A DNA stretch of 34,341 nucleotides. It comes from an uncultured Christensenella sp. (GTDB lineage Bacteria > Bacillota > Clostridia > Christensenellales > UBA1242). The notes below the pieces were generated by a model that had not been told where the DNA came from, did not search any database, and saw nothing but the letters and a program-made list of their open reading frames with translations. The position numbers and the translations under genes are program-made. The DNA lies in the NCBI GenBank assembly GCA_905195085.1, contig CAJJUK010000014.1, forward strand, positions 1 through 34,341. The letters run 5' to 3'. This document shows, one piece after another, positions 24,689 to 31,153 of the stretch; position 1 is the first letter of the stretch; each line of letters opens with the position of its first letter.

Positions 24689-24779
24689 GGAGAGCTACTC
24701 AAGAGGTCGAAGAGGCTCCCCTGCTAAGGGAGTAGGGTTGTAAAAGGCCGCGAGAGTTCGAATCTCTCGCTCTCCGCCA
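24689..24779 (+). tRNA. tRNA-Ser (anticodon GCU)
   Basis: This is a class II tRNA of 91 bases with encoded CCA. The acceptor GGAGAGC pairs with GCTCTCC, the anticodon stem CTCCC/GGGAG holds loop CTGCTAA with anticodon GCT (reads AGC/AGU), the variable arm is long, and the T-loop is TTCGAAT. Confidence 0.97.
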
Positions 24780-24783
24780 CATC

Positions 24784-24812
24784 AAAAGCACTATTAAAGT
24801 GCTTTTTTTATT
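24784..24812 (+). terminator. Terminator of tRNA-Ser(GCU)
   Basis: AAAAGCACT (24784-24792) pairs with AGTGCTTTT (24798-24806), followed by a T-run. Confidence 0.88.
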
Positions 24813-24845
24813 GTTTTTAGATATAATTACCATACCATTACAATA

Positions 24846-24880
24846 AAAAAATGATTGAATAATTTCAACCATTTTTTGAT
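24846..24880 (-). terminator. Probable terminator of the minus-strand membrane-protein gene
   Basis: On the minus strand AAAAAATGGTTGAA and TTCAATCATTTTTT form a 14-position stem with one G-U wobble, followed by T. On the plus strand the same position is an A-C mismatch, so the hairpin fits minus-strand RNA better. It lies about 180 bases past the gene's stop. Confidence 0.6.
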
Positions 24881-25057
24881 TTCTTTACATATTTTATTAT
24901 TTTATTGTTTTTAAATTTACTGGTGTAAAGATTTAAATAAATAGATTTTTGTTTTGCTGAACACAAAAATGCATCAATTGTATCATCATAAGTTTAAGTA
25001 ACCATCAGATTTACTTTTAACTAGCAAACTCGCCTTCCGATAATATAAACCATATGC

Positions 25058-25657
25058 CTAGCATAGACTAGGTTCATCAAACTGACCAATGCAACATATA
25101 AAAGTGGCTGCCGCACCAAGTACAGTTTCTGTAATAGCAATTGGCGTGCAAACTTCTTTCATTCTTACTCCAACTTCGCGGTTTTTAGATGCTTTTTTAT
25201 ATTGTTTATAAATACTCTCACTTTCTGTCGCTAATATAAATTCTTCATAATTACAATATTTGTAAAAGTTGTTCTTCAAATCATAAATAGAATAACTTAT
25301 TTCAGTAGTTTTACCACTTTCATAATCTTCTAAAGCTGACAAATATTGTTCATAAAGTTTTTTTGCTTCTGCCCAATCGTTTTTATTGATCACAATATCT
25401 TCTTCCTTAGGTTCAACAACATAACTATCAACACCAAATTTAGTTATTTGATCTTTATCATAATTGTCCTCAATAAACTTAACGATATTTTTAGGTGTGT
25501 AGTTTGCTTTCAATTTATCAATCCTTTCTTTATTATTTTTTTCCATAAGAGCCCCTGTAACTGCTAAAACCATTGGTGATGCAAGTGCGCAAACTACACC
25601 TGTTATAACAAATCCTTTTATAAGCATTTCTTTTCTTTCATCATAATAATAATCCAT
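25058..25657 (-). CDS. Small membrane protein, unknown, behind a structured leader
   Basis: The 199-residue protein begins MDYYYDERKE and then has a hydrophobic segment at about 12-38 (GFVITGVVCALASPMVLAVT). A long charged middle part with helices (DWAEAKKLYEQYLSALEDYE) follows, and a second hydrophobic segment lies at about 171-191 (AITETVLGAAATFICCIG). Two membrane anchors with a soluble loop between them are likely. The family is not recognised. The AAAAGGAG site precedes the ATG. Upstream on the same strand are a sigma-A promoter, a folded leader and an intrinsic terminator, so expression is probably controlled by conditional termination. No other gene is in the unit. Confidence 0.7.
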   Translation of the reverse strand: MDYYYDERKEMLIKGFVITGVVCALASPMVLAVTGALMEKNNKERIDKLKANYTPKNIVKFIEDNYDKDQITKFGVDSYVVEPKEEDIVINKNDWAEAKKLYEQYLSALEDYESGKTTEISYSIYDLKNNFYKYCNYEEFILATESESIYKQYKKASKNREVGVRMKEVCTPIAITETVLGAAATFICCIGQFDEPSLC

Positions 25658-25751
25658 TTATATTTCTCCTTTTTAAATAAATTTTATGGACTTGCCTTTT
25701 TATGATGTAACTTTTTATTTGAGCTCTAAAACAAAAAGTCACAATACAAAC

Positions 25752-25867
25752 AAAAAAAGACAAGACATTTTTTTAAAAAGTCTTGTCTTTTAACTCTCGT
25801 AGCGGGCTTTAAACCGTTATTGACGCCACGGAGCATTGCGTTTGCAATGTGACTACTCCCTTTTTAT
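25752..25867 (-). ncRNA. Structured leader or small RNA ending in an intrinsic terminator (riboswitch candidate)
   Basis: From the predicted start near 25867 the minus-strand RNA reads AAAAAGGGAGUAG, then a 6-bp hairpin CAUUGC-AAAC-GCAAUG. CUCC follows and can pair with the GGAG before the hairpin. Next come GGCGUCAAUAACGG and GCUACGAGAG, whose CUAC can pair with the early GUAG. A perfect 12-bp terminator follows (25755-25766 with 25780-25791) with seven U residues. The conserved-looking blocks AAGGGAGUAG and CGUCAAU recall the yybP-ykoY manganese riboswitch. However, the expected closing P1 stem is not evident and the downstream gene is not a metal exporter. It may be a divergent member, another class, or a stand-alone small RNA. 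Confidence 0.55.
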
Positions 25868-25873
25868 GCTTAA

Positions 25874-25901
25874 ATTATGACATATAAAATTTATTTGTCA
25901 A
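25874..25901 (-). promoter_or_regulatory. Sigma-A promoter of the structured leader
   Basis: On the minus strand TTGACA (25901-25896) and CATAAT (25879-25874) are 16 bases apart, with TGT before the -10. This is a near-consensus extended promoter placed exactly to start the folded RNA. Confidence 0.78.
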
Positions 25902-26042
25902 TATCAAAATATAAAATTTTTCATTAAAATTATTTTTGACCAAATTTAAAAAATCATGTAAATGAATTTTCACCTTTATAAATGTAATATATTTTCTGTC
26001 AGTGTTCATTTTAACGGTACAAACTTGCTTTGGTGCGTTTTT
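25902..26042. other. AT-rich spacer
   Basis: Between the stop of the minus-strand gene at 26043 and the leader promoter I see no gene or clear hairpin. The T-run at 26038-26044 reads as A on the minus strand and so is not a terminator for that gene. Confidence 0.4.
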
Positions 26043-26390
26043 TTATATTTCTTTTTGTGGGTATCTGCAATCAAAATATTGGTGTGTTAGATCTGAAAAT
26101 TTGTTAAAGGATTCTTCGTTCATTGTTTGTTTCAAGAAATCATAACTTTCTTTGACTCCGATATTTGGTGGGCAAGAGATTTTTTCGTTCTCATTATCAA
26201 AAATATAGTGTATTTGTTTGCTGTATTGCTCAGGCAAATTTTCTTTCAACAAAACTTTAAGTTGTTCGCCATTATTCAAAAAAGATAATTGAAGGAATGA
26301 TTGATAGTTTAAAAATTCATTATATGAAATTGTTGTCTTCCATGAAACATTTATATATACGGCTATTAGTGTATTGATATTGATATACAT
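26043..26390 (-). CDS. Hypothetical protein, second gene of a two-gene unit
   Basis: The 115-residue frame has an AAAAGGAG site before its ATG and lies 10 bases after the stop of the upstream 349-residue gene, so the two are co-transcribed. The sequence has a hydrophobic strand at the start (INTLIAVYINVSW), a central helical part with several Asn, Gln and Phe residues, and the pair CPPNIGVKESYDFLKQ and FSDLTHQYFDCRYP. There is no signal peptide or recognisable motif. I cannot assign a function. Confidence 0.6.
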   Translation of the reverse strand: MYININTLIAVYINVSWKTTISYNEFLNYQSFLQLSFLNNGEQLKVLLKENLPEQYSKQIHYIFDNENEKISCPPNIGVKESYDFLKQTMNEESFNKFSDLTHQYFDCRYPQKEI

Positions 26391-26400
26391 AATTCTCCTT

Positions 26401-27450
26401 TTATATTACCTTTTGTTTTTCGTTTTGATTTTGAACGGATTGTGCAATTTCATTTATGATGTTATTTGATTGATTGATCTTATGTTTGGATAGTTTTAGG
26501 TACATTTTTTGAGTGGTATCGTCATAAATTGTTTCACAATTTGGAAAATGGAATTCATATCTTAGGAAAAGATACATAAATTTGTTTGTGATGTTATATT
26601 GATTTTTATTATGTTTATCTAAAAATTCGTGCTTTGCGACAATTGACTTTGATTGTTTGTATCCTGAAACTTTGCTGGAATGATATCTGATTGGTCGAAA
26701 ACTTGGCGCAACAACCTCGGTTTTATTGAGTTGTGAACAATATGACAAAAAAATTGTTAAAGAAACTAGAGAGTTTGGTGATACATTTGAAATAATGTCG
26801 TCAATTGGAACATCTTTATTTACTTTTCTGAAATACCTATCCAATTTCTTTGATAAATTGTTTTGTGGCTGTTTGTTTAGGTTTTGTATCGCCATTATAT
26901 GGACTTTTGATGATTCAAACCCGAAATATATGCTTGGTAACTTAAAAGAATCTTTGTTGTCATCAGAAAAAACAATATCAAAAAGGTAGGGACTTTCAAG
27001 GTTTGAATGATTTTTTGTGATTTTGCCTGTTATTTTTAAACCATTATAATAACCTAAGATAAATTCTCCGCATTTAACGGGTTCTTTCAACATTGCAGTT
27101 TGTGTTTTTATATAATTATTGATATTTGCAAGGTCAATGCTGGAAGCATTGATGATTAAGTCTAAAAACAGTTTTTTGCTGAAATTTGCACCGGTTAAAC
27201 CAAAATAAGCTGAATCCGCTTTATAAAATGATTGTGCTACAGAAAGATATTCTTCAACGTCTCTTACAAATGCTTTATAGTTTGGGATCTGTAAAACCGG
27301 ATATTTTGAATTTTTAATGTTGTTTTGGTTTTCTATGACGGTGTAAAAACGTGGATAAAAAGACCAAACTCCTTCAGATTCGTCTCCTATTTTAACTACG
27401 CCGTTTTTTGCTTGATTGAAAATATCATCAATAATTTCTTCTGTTGTCAA
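26401..27450 (-). CDS. Hypothetical 349-residue protein
   Basis: The frame starts with TTG at 27450, preceded by AGAAGGT; no ATG fits the start better. The protein begins with a helix (TTEEIIDDIFNQAKNG). It has an alternating strand-rich centre, including LESPYLFDIVFSDDNKDSFK and a KVHIMAIQNLNKQ strand, and a basic segment FRPIRYHSSKVSGYKQSKSI. It ends with a polar Asn/Gln helix. No signal peptide, membrane segment or catalytic motif is evident, and I do not recognise the family. The downstream 115-residue gene is in the same operon, and the two probably work together. Codon use and AT content match the neighbours. Confidence 0.65.
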   Translation of the reverse strand: MTTEEIIDDIFNQAKNGVVKIGDESEGVWSFYPRFYTVIENQNNIKNSKYPVLQIPNYKAFVRDVEEYLSVAQSFYKADSAYFGLTGANFSKKLFLDLIINASSIDLANINNYIKTQTAMLKEPVKCGEFILGYYNGLKITGKITKNHSNLESPYLFDIVFSDDNKDSFKLPSIYFGFESSKVHIMAIQNLNKQPQNNLSKKLDRYFRKVNKDVPIDDIISNVSPNSLVSLTIFLSYCSQLNKTEVVAPSFRPIRYHSSKVSGYKQSKSIVAKHEFLDKHNKNQYNITNKFMYLFLRYEFHFPNCETIYDDTTQKMYLKLSKHKINQSNNIINEIAQSVQNQNEKQKVI

Positions 27451-27536
27451 TTTGGACCTTCTTAATTTTATTATAACAGGAATAAAAATATTGTCAATAT
27501 GAAAATAAAAAAAAGAACATAAATAATGTTCTTAAG

Positions 27537-27911
27537 TTACTTATTATAAAGTCCTAGATTGTAATATTCGGCAACCAGTCTTATTAATTCGCCTGCTGTA
27601 GGCTTGTCATCAATCGTATAAAGTTGCATTTTAAACATTTTATTAAGTTCAGAAAAACTTTTGTTTATATATGTGTTCTCAATAGCATGTCTTATACTTC
27701 TTTCTACGCAGTTATCTTTCTTAACTTCGAATTTTTCACTTACTTTTGTGTATAAATTTTTGCAAAGACTGTGAATTAACTCTGGGTCTAAGATGACAAG
27801 TTCTATGGCATAACATAGATAACTGAAACCAATCAAATCACATCTTATTCCGATTCTAATTAATGCGAGCTTGATGATTTTTCTCATGTTTGACAATTCT
27901 TTGTCGTCCAT
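27537..27911 (-). CDS. Stand-alone Spo0A C-terminal DNA-binding domain protein
   Basis: All 124 residues correspond to the effector domain of the sporulation regulator Spo0A. LIRIGIRCDLIGFSYLCYAI matches the first helices, LVILDPELIHSLCKNLY the middle. CVERSIRHAIENTY at 68-81 matches the recognition helix, where Spo0A proteins read RVERAIRHAIE. KPTAGELIRLVAEYY matches the C-terminal helices. The receiver domain that is normally phosphorylated is absent, and the ATG follows a strong AAAGGAGG site, so this is not a truncated longer frame. Without a receiver it could bind 0A-box-like DNA constitutively. A possible -10 (TATAAT, 27970-27965) lies upstream. Confidence 0.85.
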   Translation of the reverse strand: MDDKELSNMRKIIKLALIRIGIRCDLIGFSYLCYAIELVILDPELIHSLCKNLYTKVSEKFEVKKDNCVERSIRHAIENTYINKSFSELNKMFKMQLYTIDDKPTAGELIRLVAEYYNLGLYNK

Positions 27912-28184
27912 ATTAACCTCCTTTTAATAACTCATTTTAGAATAGAATTTTGGCATAAGAAAAATTATACAAAGGTTGAGTTGCATTTTGGTTAATATGA
28001 TATATAAATTTCTGCTCTGTGCTTTGAATTTTATTAAAATAAGTTAAGATTCATGCTCTTCTTAAAGAAAGAATAAAAAGGTATTGAAGAAACACATTGT
28101 TATTATATCATATCTATGACAAATTACAAACAAATTTTGCAATATTTTACAAATTATTTTTAATTGTGATAAAAAGAGATTTGT
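27912..28184. other. Intergenic region between divergent genes
   Basis: AT-rich, no gene seen. It should hold the promoter of the Spo0A-like gene (TATAAT on the minus strand at 27970-27965, -35 poor) near one end and the desulfoferrodoxin promoter at the other. I see no strong hairpin. Confidence 0.4.
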
Positions 28185-28213
28185 TTGCTTTTTTATTGAT
28201 TTAATGTTAGAAT
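28185..28213 (+). promoter_or_regulatory. Promoter of the desulfoferrodoxin gene
   Basis: TTGCTT (28185-28190) and TAGAAT (28208-28213) are 17 bases apart with TGT before the -10. The transcript would start just at the AAAGGAG site (28220-28226). Confidence 0.65.
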
Positions 28214-28235
28214 GTTTACAAAGGAGAAAAGAAAA

Positions 28236-28619
28236 ATGAAGAAATTAAGATTTTATCGCTGTCAGCATTGTGGAAACATTGTGATTAAGGTTGTTGATTC
28301 CAGGGTTCCTGTGATGTGTTGTGGTGAAATTATGAAAGAACTTGTTGCAAACACGACCGACGCCGCTCAAGAAAAACATGTTCCTGTGGTTGATATCAAA
28401 AATGGTGTGGTTGATGTTAAAATTGGTTCGGTTCCACATCCAATGATTGCTGAACATTACATAAATTTTATTGCTTTAGAAACTGAAACGGGACACCAAA
28501 TCAAGATGTTGCAACCAAACGAAAGCCCAGAAGCAAAATTCTATGTTGGAGATGAGAAGGTTGTTGCAGTTTATGAGTATTGCAACCTTCATGGTTTGTG
28601 GGTTGTTGAAAACATTTAA
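28236..28619 (+). CDS. dfx: Desulfoferrodoxin (superoxide reductase)
   Basis: The ATG at 28236 is preferred over one 24 bases upstream because AAAGGAG lies ten bases before it and the family begins at MKKLRFYRCQHCG. The 127-residue protein has the desulforedoxin domain with C9, C12, C28 and C29, and the superoxide-reducing iron site with H48 (EKHVP), H68 (PHPM), H74 (EHY), C116 and H119 (CNLHGLW). It reduces superoxide to hydrogen peroxide in the cytoplasm without releasing oxygen; rubrerythrin can then remove the peroxide. It is a single-gene unit with its own promoter and terminator. Confidence 0.96.
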   Translation: MKKLRFYRCQHCGNIVIKVVDSRVPVMCCGEIMKELVANTTDAAQEKHVPVVDIKNGVVDVKIGSVPHPMIAEHYINFIALETETGHQIKMLQPNESPEAKFYVGDEKVVAVYEYCNLHGLWVVENI

Positions 28620-28639
28620 TTTTTTGCTTGTAGTGATTT

Positions 28640-28668
28640 AAGTAGATATTTGTTATCTACTTTTTTTA
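28640..28668 (+). terminator. Terminator of the desulfoferrodoxin gene
   Basis: AAGTAGATA (28640-28648) pairs perfectly with TATCTACTT (28654-28662), followed by a T-run. Confidence 0.88.
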
Positions 28669-28716
28669 TATCAAAAATTTTTTTGTTGTCATAAATAAAT
28701 CTGTAAGGAGACAAAA

Positions 28717-29463
28717 ATGAATAATAGGGAAAAATATAAAATAATTTATGACAACTTAACAAAATCATTGGTTTTGGTTGAAAGAGATAGAAAAGTTGAA
28801 CAAGATTTTAATTTTTCGCCAAAGGCTTTTGCACAAAGGTTTTTTTATAAATTTGGGGAGCAGATTGAAAAAGATGAAACTGATAAAATTGAAAAGACAA
28901 AAATAGTGAAAAGAAAAATGCTTTTTAAGCAAGGTGATTGTGAAGTTGATGAAGAAAAAGAAGATGACGAAAATATTGAAAATTTTAAAATGAGAAATTT
29001 GCAGTTTCAACAACCACCAAGACCTCCACAATATCCTCCTTTTCCTAATCAACAACAACCGGTGGAGTTGTCTAGGAATATATATAATAAGTTAAATATT
29101 TTGAATATGCTATATCAAGACTTGCAGAACTTCAACACAAGTTACAATGAGCAAATAGGTGATATGATTTCTGAATTACGAATTATCACCTTTGCAATGT
29201 TGCGAATATATCAAGATTTATCTGGCAGGCAAAATGTGCCAATTCAAAATCAGAGAAAACCTAATTTTGGAAGTTTTTGCCAGGGTGTCGTCGTTACTTC
29301 AAACTATTTGAGAAGCATTATGTTTGGTGTAAGAAATCTTCAAAGAATGGTAGATGTTCAAAATATAGATAGACAGCTTATCATCATAAACTTTACACTC
29401 CAAGCACAGCAATCACAATTGCAACAGATGCGTCAGGACTGCATTGAAGGAGGGCAACTATGA
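28717..29463 (+). CDS. Hypothetical protein with proline-rich linker and helical C-terminal domain
   Basis: The 248-residue protein starts after TAAGGAG. Residues 1-95 are charged, with a Glu/Lys/Asp cluster near 50-90 (KQGDCEVDEEKEDDENIENF). A linker follows at about 98-117 (QQPPRPPQYPPFPNQQQP). The C-terminal 130 residues are long amphipathic helices rich in Asn, Gln and Leu (NIYNKLNILNMLYQDLQNF, SNYLRSIMFGVRNLQRMVD). No signal peptide. The stop overlaps the start of the next gene as ATGA, so the two are coupled. The next product is a ferritin-like protein without ligands, and this C-terminal part may be a similar bundle. A structural role, perhaps spore- or envelope-associated, is a guess. 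Confidence 0.65.
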   Translation: MNNREKYKIIYDNLTKSLVLVERDRKVEQDFNFSPKAFAQRFFYKFGEQIEKDETDKIEKTKIVKRKMLFKQGDCEVDEEKEDDENIENFKMRNLQFQQPPRPPQYPPFPNQQQPVELSRNIYNKLNILNMLYQDLQNFNTSYNEQIGDMISELRIITFAMLRIYQDLSGRQNVPIQNQRKPNFGSFCQGVVVTSNYLRSIMFGVRNLQRMVDVQNIDRQLIIINFTLQAQQSQLQQMRQDCIEGGQL

Positions 29464-29927
29464 ACCAACAATATCCAATTGTTACAGACATAATTCCTTC
29501 ACAAAAAACTGCAGGTTTACTTAAGAACATTTTATATTCGCAAGATGGAATTTTGACTGCTCACTTATCCTATATGTATCAAAGTTGGCTAAATTCGTTG
29601 CATGACAAAACTTTCGGAAGTTATCTGCAAAGTTTGGCGGACAGTAATGGGAAGATTCTTGAGGCACTTGGAAACATGGTGTTTGCTTTTGGGGGAGATC
29701 CAAATTTTGCGACCCAAACTGGAAAGAATTGGTCCGTTCAATATCTGTTGCTTTCAAAAGATAGAAATGTTTTTTTGAAAAATGCCATTCAGATGGAACA
29801 ACGGGCAATCAAGGATATAGATAACGCAATCGGAAAAATTGAAAATGAAAGTTTGAAGAGATTGCTTGAAACAATTAAAGAAGATAAAGAAAATATTGTT
29901 AAAGACTTAATTAATTTTGCAAAATAA
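29460..29927 (+). CDS. Ferritin-like fold protein that has lost its metal ligands
   Basis: The 155 residues follow the helix pattern of Clostridial ferritin-like proteins: a first helix (GLLKNILYSQDGILTAHLSY), a second ending LGNMVFAFGGDPNF, and third and fourth helices (IQMEQRAIKDIDNAIGKI, SLKRLLETIKEDKENIVKDL). In relatives the second helix has Glu-x-x-His before LG..I..LGGDP, and the last has Asp-Glu-x-x-His. Here those places read DSNGKILEALG and EDKEN, so the iron ligands are replaced. It should keep the bundle but not bind a di-iron centre. Translationally coupled (ATGA) to the upstream 248-residue protein, probably forming a complex with it. Confidence 0.6.
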   Translation: MNQQYPIVTDIIPSQKTAGLLKNILYSQDGILTAHLSYMYQSWLNSLHDKTFGSYLQSLADSNGKILEALGNMVFAFGGDPNFATQTGKNWSVQYLLLSKDRNVFLKNAIQMEQRAIKDIDNAIGKIENESLKRLLETIKEDKENIVKDLINFAK

Positions 29928-30050
29928 GAAGAAAAGTTCTTGCTTTTATTCCGCTTGTTTTTAAATCCGAAAACAAACGATATTTGGTCATTAAAGAGAA
30001 AGTTTTTATTGTGATAAGTTTTTGTTGTTGGTCAATACACCAAAAAAGAA

Positions 30051-30078
30051 AAAGCATCAAAATTTTGATGCTTTAATT
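30051..30078. terminator. Terminator of the methyltransferase gene
   Basis: The perfect palindrome AAAGCATCAAAA/TTTTGATGCTTT (30051-30074) has T-rich flanks on both strands and overlaps the stop codon of the minus-strand gene. Confidence 0.82.
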
Positions 30079-30765
30079 TTTACTTTTTTCTTTTTCAGCA
30101 ACTGCCACCATTGAAATCTCAAATCCAGAAATGGTTTTATCCAGAAAATGGTCCAAAACTTTCAAATCGGCCTCTTGAAACTCTTGCAAATATTGGTCCC
30201 ATGTCACAATTCGGCAAGAAGTTGTTGCAACTTGAATGGTTTTATCTTCAAAAGGTCTGTTTGACAGTTCAAATGCTTTTGATGAGTCTGTTTTGTAGGT
30301 TATTTTTCCATCGCCCATAACTACGATAAAAGCTTTTCCCGTGTCCTTCAGATGGTTCCTTACAAAGTTAAAAAATTCTCTTCGGTCTTTGTCATCGACA
30401 AGCATATGCAAAACTGCTACAGAGAAAATGAAGTCATATTCTTTATCTAAATGATTGTTGAGAATGTCCATAACAAAAAATCTTTCTTCGTCCACGCCAG
30501 CAAGTTTTGCCTGTTCTTTGCACCAACGGATTGCTTCTGGAGAAACATCGCTGGCTTCAACATTGTAATTCTTTTGCATTAGATAGATGGCATTTTGGCC
30601 TTCTCCACAGCCTATTTCCAAAATTGTTGAATCTGAATCAGCTCCATATTTTTTAAGCAACTGTTCTATGGTTGGACTTGGCTCATATCCAGCCCAAGGT
30701 TTGTTTTGCGATTGATGCACTTGCTTATATCGGTCATCATATGCCTCATAATATCTTTTATCCAT
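30073..30765 (-). CDS. Class I SAM-dependent methyltransferase
   Basis: The 230-residue protein has the class I methyltransferase fold. Motif I ILEIGCGEGQNAIYL is at 48-62, the acidic end of strand 2 is in NVEASDVSPEAIRWCKEQAK, motif II/III are in FVMDILNNHLDKEYDFIFSV, and LKDTGKAFIVVMGD is strand 5. The N-terminal MDKRYYEAYDDRYKQVHQ and the general size resemble the TehB/UbiE-like small-molecule methyltransferases. The substrate cannot be read. The start has an AGGA site. It stands alone, convergent to the pseudo-ferritin operon, with its own terminator. Confidence 0.82.
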   Translation of the reverse strand: MDKRYYEAYDDRYKQVHQSQNKPWAGYEPSPTIEQLLKKYGADSDSTILEIGCGEGQNAIYLMQKNYNVEASDVSPEAIRWCKEQAKLAGVDEERFFVMDILNNHLDKEYDFIFSVAVLHMLVDDKDRREFFNFVRNHLKDTGKAFIVVMGDGKITYKTDSSKAFELSNRPFEDKTIQVATTSCRIVTWDQYLQEFQEADLKVLDHFLDKTISGFEISMVAVAEKEKSKN

Positions 30766-31062
30766 TCTTATCCTCCTAAACTTAATAATATTATAAAAAC
30801 AGAAAGTTTGTCAAGGCTTGCAACTTAGTCGAAATTTTGGGCTCAAAGTGAAACAAATGTTGGACTTAAAAGGTTGTTGTTTTGACAAGATTATTCATAA
30901 TTTTGATTAAAAATTATTTTACGAATAGATTGTCAAAAATTTTGAAAAATGGACTAAAGTTATAAAGATATAACAACAATATAATAAAAACTCGGCAAAG
31001 AGTTTGGCGGAAAAATTTTTCAAAATTTTATAAAACAAAAAAATTATCAAATATGCTACAAA
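30766..31062. other. Long AT-rich intergenic region with a 15-bp inverted repeat
   Basis: No gene is seen. AAAATTTTGAAAAAT (30936-30950) has its exact inverse at 31015-31029, 64 bases away, and a small hairpin (AAACTC/GAGTTT) lies between them near 30988-31005. In DNA this AT-rich a 15-bp match may be chance. The nrdD control region follows. Confidence 0.4.
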
Positions 31063-31110
31063 ATACAACATGTTGTGATTTTTGTTTGACAAAAACACTA
31101 TATATATTGT
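31063..31110. promoter_or_regulatory. Two NrdR-like boxes before nrdD
   Basis: ATACAACATGTTGTGA (31063-31078) matches 12 of 16 positions and ACACTATATATATTGT (31095-31110) 15 of 16 positions of the NrdR box as I remember it (acaCwAtATaTwgtgt). Their centres are 32 bp apart, three helical turns, as is usual for tandem NrdR sites. The second box fills the spacer between the -35 and -10. Confidence 0.7.
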
Positions 31111-31115
31111 AAAAT
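31086..31115 (+). promoter_or_regulatory. Promoter of nrdD-nrdG-dut
   Basis: A consensus TTGACA (31086-31091) is followed after 18 bases by TAAAAT (31110-31115). NrdR bound at the overlapping box would block it when dATP is plentiful. Confidence 0.68.
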
Positions 31116-31153
31116 CAGTCTTGTAAAAACTTGATATTGGGGAGGTTGAAATT

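Noticed and set aside
30936..31029. Attenuator or riboswitch before nrdD
   Set aside because: There is no terminator-like hairpin followed by a U-tract before nrdD, and the promoter lies downstream of these repeats, so they are not in the transcript.
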